From: Oscillospiraceae bacterium
GTDB taxonomy: Bacteria > Bacillota > Clostridia > Oscillospirales > CAG-272
Length of the DNA stretch: 35,953 bases
Assembly: GCA_015065215.1 (NCBI GenBank)
Contig: SVQT01000021.1
Coordinates: 1-35,953, forward strand
Direction: 5' to 3'
In this document: one piece after another, positions 9,411-16,983 of the stretch
Numbering within the stretch: the stretch's first letter is position 1
Layout of the letters: each line of letters starts with the position of its first letter
Notes under the pieces: model-generated
The model's input: the letters and a program-made list of their open reading frames with translations, nothing else
Told to the model about the DNA's origin: nothing
Database searches by the model: none
Position numbers and translations under genes: made by a program

Positions 9411-10337
9411 TTATTCTCCTATGATAAGCCCGGTGGTCTCATCCACACCGAGCAAAATGTTCATGTTTTGAATAGCGGCACCCGAGGCACCCTTGCCCAG
9501 ATTATCAAAGCGAGCGATCAACAGGATGCGATCATCGTTTCCGCTCACCCGCACCTCCATATCATCTCTGCCGGAAAAGGCGTTGGCGGAAAGGAAGCCG
9601 CCCTCGCCATCTCCCTGGACAAAGCGAACCAATTTGCCTTGATAGGTGGCTCTGTAGACTGCTTTCACATCCTCAAGTGTTCCGTTCAGATCTCTGGCAA
9701 ACACCGGAACGGTAACCTCCATACCGCTGTAGAAATCCCCGACAATGGGGCAAAAAACAGGAGCGTTCGCAAGCCCCGCGATCCGCATCATCTCAGGCAA
9801 ATGCTTGTGGGCTTGGGCGATACCGTACTGGCGGGGGGCCTCCAACAGCTTGTCCCGATCGGCAGCCTCATAATCAGCGATCATTTTCTTACCGCCGCCA
9901 GAGTAACCGGTGAGCGAAAAGCATGTGAGATGCGCGTCTTTTTTCAAAACACCCGCGCGGACAAGTGGCTCGGTCAAAGCCAGAAAGCCGCTGGCGTGAC
10001 AACCGGGATTGGCAATGCGCTTGGAGGCGGCAATGGCTTCTTTACGGGCAAGCTCGGGGAAGCCGTAGGTCCACGTGGGATCCACACGATGAGCGGTAGA
10101 GGTATCAATCACCGCCACATTTTTGTTTTCGATCATCGAAACCGCTTCCACCGCGGCGGCATCCGGCAAGCAGAGAAAGACAATGTCCGCGCCGTTGATG
10201 GCCTCTCGCCTGGCGGCGGGATCCTTGCGAACCGCGTCAGGCAGGGTAACAAGCGTTAAATCCTCTCTTTTGGAAAGTCTTTCATGAATGCGCAGTCCCG
10301 TTGTTCCAACGGAACCGTCAATAAATACGTTTGTCAT
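9411..10337 (-). CDS. argC: N-acetyl-gamma-glutamyl-phosphate reductase (short type)
   Basis: Reduces acetylglutamyl phosphate with NADPH to the semialdehyde. At 308 residues it belongs to the shorter ArgC type. It begins with 'VFIDGSVGTTGLRIHERL' (nucleotide fold) and has the catalytic cysteine in 'NPGCHASGF' near residue 117. Its ATG overlaps the argH TGA by four bases, a sign of translational coupling. It lies between argH and argJ in the operon. Confidence 0.96.
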   Translation of the reverse strand: MTNVFIDGSVGTTGLRIHERLSKREDLTLVTLPDAVRKDPAARREAINGADIVFLCLPDAAAVEAVSMIENKNVAVIDTSTAHRVDPTWTYGFPELARKEAIAASKRIANPGCHASGFLALTEPLVRAGVLKKDAHLTCFSLTGYSGGGKKMIADYEAADRDKLLEAPRQYGIAQAHKHLPEMMRIAGLANAPVFCPIVGDFYSGMEVTVPVFARDLNGTLEDVKAVYRATYQGKLVRFVQGDGEGGFLSANAFSGRDDMEVRVSGNDDRILLIARFDNLGKGASGAAIQNMNILLGVDETTGLIIGE

Positions 10338-11707
10338 TTTAAACGCTCCTTTACATAGGAGATCTGCTCTCTCACCGAAGCCAGCGAGGTGCCGCCCTCA
10401 GAAATGCGGGTCTCAACGCAGGTACGCAAAGAGATGGCGTCGTACAGATCCTGATCAAACAGGTCGCTGTAGGCGCGGTAAACGTCCAAAGATAGCTCCT
10501 CGAGCACCGTGTTTTCAGCAATGCATTTTGCCACCAGTTGACCTGAAATCTTATAAGCACTGCGGAAGGGCATTCCCTTCTTGACCAGATAGTCGGCAAG
10601 ATCGGTCGCGTTGATAAAGCCCTTTTGCGCCGCGCGAAGCATATTTTCCCGATTGGCTACCATGGTAGCCACCATGCCGTCAAAAACCTGTAAACACATC
10701 TTCACGGTATCCACCGCGTCAAAAATGCTCTCCTTATCCTCCTGCATATCCTTATTGTAAGCAAGCGGAATGCCCTTGAGGGTGGTGAGCAGTGCCATCA
10801 GGTCGCCGTATACACGGCCGGTCTTGCCGCGCACCAGCTCAGCCATATCCGGGTTTTTCTTTTGCGGCATGATCGAGGAGCCGGTAGTATAGGCATCGGA
10901 TAGCTCCACGAATTTGAATTCCCAACTGCACCAAAGAATGATCTCCTCCGAGAAGCGGGATAGATGCATCATCAAAATCGACAGCGCGGAAAGCATCTCC
11001 AAGGCAAAATCACGGTCGGAAACGCCGTCCAGGCTATTGCGGCAGATGCCGTCAAAGCCGAGACGCTCCGCCTCGAAGCGGCGGTCGGTCTCATAGGTGG
11101 TGCCGGCCAGCGCGCAGCAGCCAATGGGCGATTGGTTCATGCGCTTGCGGCAATCGGCAAGACGATCCAGATCACGCAGCAGCATCATGGCATAGGCCAT
11201 GAGATGATGCCCGAACAAAATCGGCTGTGCTCGTTGCAAATGCGTGTAGCCGGGCAGGATCACGTCGGCATATTCTTCTGCTTTATCAGTCACCGTCGCC
11301 ACCAGCGCGCGCGCCAGTGCGGCGATCTCGTCAATCTCAGCGCGCAGATACATCCGCAAATCCAGGGCCACCTGATCGTTTCGGCTACGGGCGGTGTGTA
11401 GCTTTTTGCCCACCTCACCCAGTCGCTCGGTCAGCACCTGCTCTACGAACATATGAATATCCTCAGCGGTCATGTCGATCGCCAGCTTGCCCTCCTCCAG
11501 ATCGGAAAGGATGCCGGCAAGCCCATCGATCAAGGTGTCGGCCTCGGCCTTGGCAATAATCCCCTGCTTTGCCAGCATAGCGGCGTGCGCCATACTGCCG
11601 GTGATGTCCTGCTGATACATTCTGCTGTCAAAGTGGATCGAGGAATTGAAGTCATCCGCGATCTGATCGGTATTGCCGGCAGTCCTTCCGGCCCACATTT
11701 TTGCCAT
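10334..11707 (-). CDS. argH: Argininosuccinate lyase
   Basis: Splits argininosuccinate to arginine and fumarate, the last pathway step. The 457 residues are the normal length. It carries the fumarase/aspartase-superfamily signature 'GSSIMPQKKNPDMAELVRG' and conserved 'TARSRNDQVALDLRM' and 'GYTHLQRAQPI' segments. AAGGAG eight bases upstream supports the ATG at 11707. The operon places the last two pathway genes, argG and argH, first. Confidence 0.97.
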   Translation of the reverse strand: MAKMWAGRTAGNTDQIADDFNSSIHFDSRMYQQDITGSMAHAAMLAKQGIIAKAEADTLIDGLAGILSDLEEGKLAIDMTAEDIHMFVEQVLTERLGEVGKKLHTARSRNDQVALDLRMYLRAEIDEIAALARALVATVTDKAEEYADVILPGYTHLQRAQPILFGHHLMAYAMMLLRDLDRLADCRKRMNQSPIGCCALAGTTYETDRRFEAERLGFDGICRNSLDGVSDRDFALEMLSALSILMMHLSRFSEEIILWCSWEFKFVELSDAYTTGSSIMPQKKNPDMAELVRGKTGRVYGDLMALLTTLKGIPLAYNKDMQEDKESIFDAVDTVKMCLQVFDGMVATMVANRENMLRAAQKGFINATDLADYLVKKGMPFRSAYKISGQLVAKCIAENTVLEELSLDVYRAYSDLFDQDLYDAISLRTCVETRISEGGTSLASVREQISYVKERLK

Positions 11708-11734
11708 GATCGTCTCTCCTTAAAGAACACCATA

Positions 11735-11769
11735 GGACTGCCGCGTCCATTCATCGGAAACGGCAGTCC
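11735..11769 (-). other. Intercistronic hairpin between argG and argH
   Basis: A nine-base-pair stem (GGACTGCCG with CGGCAGTCC) with a 17-base loop lies in the 82-base argG-argH gap. There is no T-run, so it is more likely an mRNA processing or stabilising structure than a terminator. Confidence 0.5.
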
Positions 11770-11789
11770 ATGTATGGGATACTGCTTGA

Positions 11790-13013
11790 TTATTTCAGCT
11801 TGCCCTGATCAGCCAAGGCCTGTACCTGGATCGGCAGACCAAAGAGGTTGATAAAGCCCTCGGCATCCTTTTGGTTGTAATCGCTCTCGCCAAAGGTCGC
11901 GATTTCCTCGCTATAGAGGGTGTAGGGGCTCCAAGCGCCGGCGTTGATCATATTGCCCTTATAGAGCTTCAGTCTGACCTTACCTGTCACACGCTCCTGG
12001 GTTTTGTCAACAAACGCGGCCAGCGCCTCGCGCAGCGTGGTGAACCACTGACCGTTGTAGACCAGCTCGCCGTAGGTCACAGCCAGCTTTTGCTTTTCGT
12101 GCATGGTGTACTTATCAAGGCAAAGCGTTTCGAGAACGCTGTGTGCCTTGTACAGGATGGCGCCGCCGGGGGTCTCGTAAACGCCGCGGCACTTCATGCC
12201 GACCAAACGATTCTCGACAATATCCAGCAGACCGATACCGTTCTCGCCGCCCAGCTTGTTAAGGGTGAGGATAATGTTCTTGGCGCTCATCTTCTCGCCG
12301 TTGAGCGCTACCGGAGCGCCCTTTTCAAACTCCAGCTCCACATAGGTGGGTGTGTCAGGAGCAGTGATGGGCGAAACACCCATTTCCAAAAAGCCGGGCT
12401 TTTCATACTGAGGCTCATTGCCGGTATCCTCAAGATCCAGGCCCTCGTGGGAAAGATGCCACAGATTCTTATCCTTGGAGTAGTTGGTCTCACGGTTGAT
12501 CTTCAAGGGGACATTGTGCGCCTCGGCGTAATCAATCTCCTCCTCACGGGATTTGATGCTCCACTCACGCCAAGGGGCAATGATGGGCATATCCGGTGCG
12601 AAGTGCTTGATGGTCAGCTCAAAGCGAACCTGGTCATTGCCCTTACCGGTGCAGCCGTGCGCGATGGCGTCAGCGCCCTCCTTGATGGCAATGTCAACCA
12701 ACGCCTTGGCAATGCAGGGACGGGCGTGGCTGGTGCCAAGCAGATATTCCTCGTAAATAGCGCCTGCTTTCACGCAGGGAATGATGTAATTGTCAACATA
12801 GTCGTCGGTCAGATCCAGCACATAGCACTTGGAAGCGCCGGTCTTGATGGCCTTTTCCTCCAGGCCCTCCAGCTCGTCCGCTTGACCGACATTGCCCGAA
12901 ACAGCGATAACCTCGCAGTTATTGTAATTTTCCTTAAGCCACGGAATGATGATCGAGGTATCCAGACCGCCGGAATATGCGAGTACGACTTTTTTGATGT
13001 TTTTCTTATCCAT
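11790..13013 (-). CDS. argG: Argininosuccinate synthase
   Basis: Condenses citrulline and aspartate with ATP. The 407-residue product starts [20 protein letters not shown], containing the N-type ATP pyrophosphatase P-loop SGGLDTS, followed by '[13 protein letters not shown]' and '[20 protein letters not shown]'. The frame is open 49 codons further upstream, but that stretch contains the promoter and an ARG box. The ATG at 13013 has GGAGG seven bases upstream and matches the family start. It is the first gene of the arg operon. Confidence 0.97.
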   Translation of the reverse strand: MDKKNIKKVVLAYSGGLDTSIIIPWLKENYNNCEVIAVSGNVGQADELEGLEEKAIKTGASKCYVLDLTDDYVDNYIIPCVKAGAIYEEYLLGTSHARPCIAKALVDIAIKEGADAIAHGCTGKGNDQVRFELTIKHFAPDMPIIAPWREWSIKSREEEIDYAEAHNVPLKINRETNYSKDKNLWHLSHEGLDLEDTGNEPQYEKPGFLEMGVSPITAPDTPTYVELEFEKGAPVALNGEKMSAKNIILTLNKLGGENGIGLLDIVENRLVGMKCRGVYETPGGAILYKAHSVLETLCLDKYTMHEKQKLAVTYGELVYNGQWFTTLREALAAFVDKTQERVTGKVRLKLYKGNMINAGAWSPYTLYSEEIATFGESDYNQKDAEGFINLFGLPIQVQALADQGKLK

Positions 13014-13023
13014 GATTTGCCTC

Positions 13024-13041
13024 CGCGAATAAATATTCATG
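13024..13041 (-). promoter_or_regulatory. ARG box (ArgR/AhrC operator) in the argG leader
   Basis: On the minus strand this reads CATGAATATTTATTCGCG, close to the Bacillus AhrC consensus CATGAATAAAAATKCAAK. It lies between the transcription start and the argG ribosome site, where a bound ArgR hexamer would block transcription. Confidence 0.75.
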
Positions 13042-13061
13042 AGTTTTTCACTACGCGGATT

Positions 13062-13090
13062 ATTATACAACTTCCCGCAAGGCTTGTCAA
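13062..13090 (-). promoter_or_regulatory. Promoter of the arginine operon
   Basis: On the minus strand TTGACA (13090-13085), a 17-base spacer and TATAAT (13067-13062) match the housekeeping consensus exactly. Transcription would start near 13055, about 40 bases before the argG ATG, and continue through argF. Confidence 0.93.
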
Positions 13091-13159
13091 CCCCTTTTTT
13101 AAAAGTAATAAAAAAATAATGCACAAAACACGCAGCGCCTTTCCCCTTCTTTTGTTCCA

Positions 13160-13177
13160 TATGAATAAATTTGCATA
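13160..13177. promoter_or_regulatory. Upstream ARG box 1
   Basis: The plus strand reads TATGAATAAATTTGCATA, with 13 of 18 positions matching the AhrC consensus by my count. It lies about 115 bases upstream of the arg transcription start and about 60 bases upstream of the divergent -35 box. Confidence 0.65.
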
Positions 13178-13180
13178 GTT

Positions 13181-13198
13181 TCTGTATTTTTATTCACA
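13181..13198. promoter_or_regulatory. Upstream ARG box 2
   Basis: The minus strand reads TGTGAATAAAAATACAGA, 13 of 18 consensus positions including the complete core TGAATAAAAAT. Its centre is 21 bases, two helical turns, from the neighbouring box, the spacing expected for one ArgR hexamer on a pair of boxes. Confidence 0.7.
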
Positions 13199-13235
13199 TT
13201 GGCTGATGGTGCGCCACACATGCTCCGTCCCTTTC

Positions 13236-13265
13236 TTGACAAGAACAGGGGGCAGATGCTATAAT
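13236..13265 (+). promoter_or_regulatory. Promoter of the siroheme-reductase/ABC operon
   Basis: TTGACA (13236-13241), an 18-base spacer and TATAAT (13260-13265) precede the 13308 start; AAGGAG at about 13295-13300 is its ribosome site. It fires away from the arg promoter. Confidence 0.85.
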
Positions 13266-13307
13266 AAAATGCGTAATGTTTGCTATTCCATAAAAAGGAG
13301 TGAGACG

Positions 13308-14249
13308 ATGACATACAATGCCAATTTCTACCCCGCCTGCACCGTTCCGGCCGCCGAGGTCAACCGTGTCAAGGGGCTCGGCTTTTTGCGTGACAAAACC
13401 ACCCCCGATCGCTTTAACGCGCGCGTGATCACCCGTAACGGTAAGATCACCGCCGATGAAATGTACGCAATTGCCGATGCCGCGCGCCGTTTTGGTTCCG
13501 GTGAGATAGCGTTTACCACCAGGCAAACCGCAGAGGTGCAGGGCATTTCTTTTGAGAATATTCAGCCCTTCTGTCAGTTTCTTGCGATGCACGGCCTGCT
13601 GGTCGGCGGTACCGGCCCGCGCGTACGTCCCGTGGTCTCCTGCAAGGGTACCACCTGTGTGTTCGGCCTGATCGACACCTTTTCGCTCTCTTTAAAAATT
13701 CACGAGCTGCATTACATCGGCTACCATCAGGTCAAGCTCCCCCATAAATTCAAGATCGCCGTGGGCGGCTGTCCCAACAACTGCGTCAAGCCGGATCTGA
13801 ACGACGTGGGCGTGATCGGTGCCTGGCAACCGGTTTTGGTTGCCGATGCCTGCAAGGGCTGCGGCGCTTGCGTCAAGGCTTGCCCCATCGGGGCGGCCGC
13901 CTTAAAAAGCGGCCAATTCACTAACACCAGTGATTGTAACCTGTGCGGCCGCTGCGTGCGCGCCTGCCACGTGGGCGGTCTGGACTACATCCCCGGCTAC
14001 CGTCTGACCCTTGGCGGCAGATGGGGCAAGCAGGTGGCAAGAGGGCAAGCCCTCCGCCATCTCTTCACCTCCGAGGAGGAGGTACTGGCCGCCGTGGAAA
14101 AGGCAATCCTGCTCTTTCGCGACAAGGGCGTTGCCGGCGAGCGCTTTGCCGACACCGTTGCCCGCATCGGCCTGGACGAGGCCGAGCGCCTGATCCTTTC
14201 CGACGAGCTGCCGCAAAGAAAGGCCGAGATCCTTGAAAAGGTACTGTAA
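13308..14249 (+). CDS. Siroheme/4Fe-4S sulfite- or nitrite-reductase-like protein with ferredoxin domain
   Basis: A 313-residue redox protein related to AsrC-type anaerobic sulfite reductase subunits. It has a ferredoxin-like half domain (about 10-80) and a siroheme/4Fe-4S domain with Cys112, Cys117 (CKGTTC), Cys155 and Cys159 (GGCPNNC). An inserted bacterial ferredoxin pair follows: CKGCGACVKACP (182-192) and CNLCGRCVRACH (210-220). The first cysteine pair is spaced C-x4-C, tighter than the C-x5-C I recall for dissimilatory sulfite reductases. The ATG at 13308 follows AAGGAG; the frame is open to 13206, but that covers the promoter. asrA and asrB are absent. It overlaps an ABC transporter operon, which suggests a role tied to the imported metal or tetrapyrrole rather than respiration; that is inference. 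Confidence 0.85.
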   Translation: MTYNANFYPACTVPAAEVNRVKGLGFLRDKTTPDRFNARVITRNGKITADEMYAIADAARRFGSGEIAFTTRQTAEVQGISFENIQPFCQFLAMHGLLVGGTGPRVRPVVSCKGTTCVFGLIDTFSLSLKIHELHYIGYHQVKLPHKFKIAVGGCPNNCVKPDLNDVGVIGAWQPVLVADACKGCGACVKACPIGAAALKSGQFTNTSDCNLCGRCVRACHVGGLDYIPGYRLTLGGRWGKQVARGQALRHLFTSEEEVLAAVEKAILLFRDKGVAGERFADTVARIGLDEAERLILSDELPQRKAEILEKVL

Positions 14250-15156
14250 GCTTCTCGCGCTTTTATTGGCGCTGCTCTGCCTTGCCTCCTGCAACGCCGA
14301 AAAAAACGGGCCGGACGGTGATCATGCCATCGCCTTTACCGATAGCGTTGGATACGAGATCGTATTACATGAACAGCCGCGGCGGGTGGCGGTGCTATTT
14401 TCCTCTCTTGCGGAGATCTGGTGCCTTGCCGGCGGCGAGATCGCCGTTACCGTGGGGGAAACGGTAGAGCGCGGCATCGCAAGCGACGCAGTTACTCTGG
14501 TGGATAGCGGCGCCGGAAAAGCGATCAATACCGAGGTGCTGATCGCCGCCGCCCCCGATTTTGTCATCACCTCAACCGATATTCCTGCCCAAGCTGAGGT
14601 CGCCGCCCTATTGCGAGAAACGAATATCCCGGTAGCGGAAATGCGCGTGGAAACCTTTGACGATTATTTAAATGTATTGAAAACCTGCGCCGACATCTGT
14701 GGCACAAACGCCTACGCGCGCTACGGCACCGCGCAGCAGGCGTCAATCGGCGCCCTGCGCGAAAGCAAGCCCCTGGCAGGCAAAAACATTCTGTTCATCC
14801 GTGCCGGCTCCTCGGCCAGATCGGTCAAGGCCAAGGGCAGCGCTGACCATTTTGCCGCGGCCATGCTTTCCGAGCTGGGTGCCACCAACATTGCCGACGG
14901 AGCTTCACTTCTGATCGACGGACTTTCTATGGAAGTGATTCTGCAAAAGGATCCCGATTATATTTTCTACGTCGCCATGGGCGACGAGACGGCCTCTAAG
15001 GCCTATGTGGCCGAAATGCTACAGGAAGAGGCCTGGCAAGCGCTGAGCGCCATCAGAGGCGAACGATGGTTTTACCTGCCCAAGGAGCTGTTTCACTATA
15101 AGCCCTGTGACCGCTGGGCAGAGGCCTATGCGTATCTGGCCGCGCTTGCCGATTAA
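14233..15156 (+). CDS. ABC transporter substrate-binding lipoprotein (iron-complex/heme/cobalamin type)
   Basis: The 307-residue extracellular binding protein of an importer of the FecB/BtuF type. It starts at TTG (14233), 17 bases before the end of the preceding gene. That start gives a textbook lipoprotein signal: MKRYCK, a Leu/Ala-rich core and the lipobox LASC with Cys20. The mature part has the family start 'FTDSVGYEIVLHEQPRRVAVL', then 'PDFVITSTD' and a C-terminal 'KPCDRWAEAYAYLAAL'. The overlap implies coupling to the siroheme protein. The ligand cannot be read from sequence; siderophore-iron, heme and corrinoid are all possible. Confidence 0.88.
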   Translation: MKRYCKLLALLLALLCLASCNAEKNGPDGDHAIAFTDSVGYEIVLHEQPRRVAVLFSSLAEIWCLAGGEIAVTVGETVERGIASDAVTLVDSGAGKAINTEVLIAAAPDFVITSTDIPAQAEVAALLRETNIPVAEMRVETFDDYLNVLKTCADICGTNAYARYGTAQQASIGALRESKPLAGKNILFIRAGSSARSVKAKGSADHFAAAMLSELGATNIADGASLLIDGLSMEVILQKDPDYIFYVAMGDETASKAYVAEMLQEEAWQALSAIRGERWFYLPKELFHYKPCDRWAEAYAYLAALAD

Positions 15157-15202
15157 CGCAATATGCCATACCGTTTACTTGTTTTAAAAGGAGCGTGATA
15201 CC

Positions 15203-16195
15203 GTGAACAACAATCGGCGAGATGTTTTGCTTGTTCTTGGCGCGCTCCTTTTGCTATTGCTTTCCTTTTTCCTTTCCCTGCGCTTTGGCAGTACCCAACT
15301 TTCCGCCGCCGCGTTTTGGGGCGGTCTTTTCGGCAGGGCAGACGCGCAGGGTGCCACACTGATTTTACGCTCCTTGCGATTGCCGCGGGCACTGGCAGGA
15401 CTTTTCGCGGGGGCGGGCCTGGCGCTTTCGGGTAGCCTTTTGCAACATGCCACCGATAATCCGTTGGCCGCCCCCAACATCATCGGTATCAACGCGGGCG
15501 CCGGTTTTTTCGTGATTCTGGCTATGGCGCTCTTTCCCACTGCCCACGCCCTGCTCCCCTTTGTCGCCTTCGCGGGCGCTCTGCTCACCGCGCTTCTGAT
15601 TCTTTCGATCTCGGCCAGGGTCGGCTTGGATAAGACCGCTTTGGTACTCTGCGGTGTGGCATTTTCCGCGCTGTTCGGCGCGGGCATCTCCTTTTTCTCG
15701 GTGCTGGATGCCGATTTGCTCGCCTCCTATACCGATTTCTCTGTAGGGGGGCTTCGCGGCGTAACCATGCGGGAGCTTTGGGTGCCGATGGCAATCATTG
15801 TATTTTGCTTTCTGGGGGCCCTATGTCTCTCTCGCAAATTAAGCTTATTTTGCCTTGGAGACAGCCTTGCCTTGTCGCTGGGTGTCTCGGTCAAGCGGGT
15901 GCGTCTGCTGGCGCTTGCGCTGGCCGCGGCATCTGCCGCGGCGGCAGTCTCTTTTGCGGGATTGCTCGGCTTTGTGGGGCTACTGGTCCCCCATATGGCA
16001 CGACGGCTGTCACGCAACCGGCTAAAAACCGAGCTGCTGCTCTCTCCAACAGGCGGTGCCGTTCTGCTGTTGCTTGCCGATCTTGTGGGGCGGGTGATCT
16101 TTACCCCAACCGAGGTCCCCGTTGGCATCTTTACCGCTTTGCTCGGTGTACCCTTCTTTGTCACATTACTGCTACGGAGGAAACGCCATGCTTGA
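15203..16195 (+). CDS. ABC transporter permease, FecCD/BtuC family
   Basis: Membrane subunit of the iron/cobalamin-type importer, 330 residues with about nine or ten hydrophobic helices. Family signatures include 'LRLPRALAGLFAGAGLALSG' followed by 'NPLAAPNIIGINAGAGF', and near the end 'AGLLGFVGLLVPHMAR' (the coupling region) and 'PTEVPVGIFTALLGVPFF'. It starts at GTG (15203) with AAAGGAG about nine bases upstream. Its last codons overlap the ATPase start by eight bases. Confidence 0.95.
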   Translation: MNNNRRDVLLVLGALLLLLLSFFLSLRFGSTQLSAAAFWGGLFGRADAQGATLILRSLRLPRALAGLFAGAGLALSGSLLQHATDNPLAAPNIIGINAGAGFFVILAMALFPTAHALLPFVAFAGALLTALLILSISARVGLDKTALVLCGVAFSALFGAGISFFSVLDADLLASYTDFSVGGLRGVTMRELWVPMAIIVFCFLGALCLSRKLSLFCLGDSLALSLGVSVKRVRLLALALAAASAAAAVSFAGLLGFVGLLVPHMARRLSRNRLKTELLLSPTGGAVLLLLADLVGRVIFTPTEVPVGIFTALLGVPFFVTLLLRRKRHA

Positions 16196-16940
16196 TTTGA
16201 AAAACCTTTTTGCGGGCTATGATCGCAAGCACCCCATCCTAAAGGATGTCTCTCTCACCGCAAACAGCGGCGAGATCACTGTGCTTTTGGGGCGCAACGG
16301 CAGTGGAAAATCCACGCTTTTGCATACCGTTATAGGGGCAATCCACGCAAGCGGACAAATTTTAGCCAACGGCATTGAGCTTGCCACATTAAAACCGAAT
16401 GAGCGCGCCAAGCACCTCTCTTTTCTGCCTCAACGCCTCCCTGCCCCCGCCCTTTCTGTTAAAGAAACGGTGGCTCTGGGGCTAACCCCACAACGCACCC
16501 GTCTCGGGGAGGCGGAATGGCGACTGGTAGACGAAAAAATAGAGGCGTTGGGGATCACAGCGCTTTCTGACCGTGCGGTAAGCACTCTTTCGGGCGGCGA
16601 GCGGCAAAAGGTCTTTCTGGCGCTGATGCTAACGCAGGATACCGATATTTTGCTTTTTGACGAGCCCACCACCTATGCCGACGCCCCCTTTACCGCGCTT
16701 TTTTACAGTCTACTGCGAAAGGAACGCGCCAAAGGCAAGACCATCTTGCTGGTAATGCATCATGTGGGAGAAGCACTGACCCTTGCCGATCGCGTAGCGG
16801 TCCTGCAAAACGGTTCCCTCGCCTTTTGCGGCACCCCTGCCGAGGCACTGGAGCGGGAAATCCCCGAAAAATGCTTCGAACTCACCCGATACACCGCTAA
16901 GCGGGATGGAAAAACCGCAGTTTTCTTCAAGGCAGAGTAA
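16188..16940 (+). CDS. ABC transporter ATP-binding protein, FecE/BtuD type
   Basis: ATPase of the same importer, 250 residues. Visible are Walker A (GRNGSGKST, about residue 35), the Q-loop (SFLPQRL), signature LSGGERQ, Walker B with ILLFDEPTT and the H-loop histidine in VMHHVG. The ATG at 16188 follows GGAGG and overlaps the permease stop. Most relatives read DEPT followed by -x-LD; here it is DEPTTYAD, so the D-loop is slightly unusual. The gene ends at a large palindromic terminator. Confidence 0.95.
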   Translation: MLDLKNLFAGYDRKHPILKDVSLTANSGEITVLLGRNGSGKSTLLHTVIGAIHASGQILANGIELATLKPNERAKHLSFLPQRLPAPALSVKETVALGLTPQRTRLGEAEWRLVDEKIEALGITALSDRAVSTLSGGERQKVFLALMLTQDTDILLFDEPTTYADAPFTALFYSLLRKERAKGKTILLVMHHVGEALTLADRVAVLQNGSLAFCGTPAEALEREIPEKCFELTRYTAKRDGKTAVFFKAE

Positions 16941-16976
16941 AACAAAAAAGAGAGCAATTGCTCTCTTTTTTGTTTT
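16939..16976. terminator. Bidirectional palindromic terminator
   Basis: A perfect 38-base palindrome starts at the ABC ATPase stop and reaches close to the end of the convergent LRR gene. Its arms contain A6 and T6 runs next to GAGAGC/GCTCTC, so either strand gives a hairpin followed by Us. Confidence 0.9.
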
Positions 16977-16983
16977 GTGATTG

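Noticed and set aside
11871-13178. Plus-strand ORF of 435 codons opposite argG, and similar ones opposite argC, argB and argJ
   Set aside because: Shadows of the arg genes; no ribosome sites and no recognisable family.
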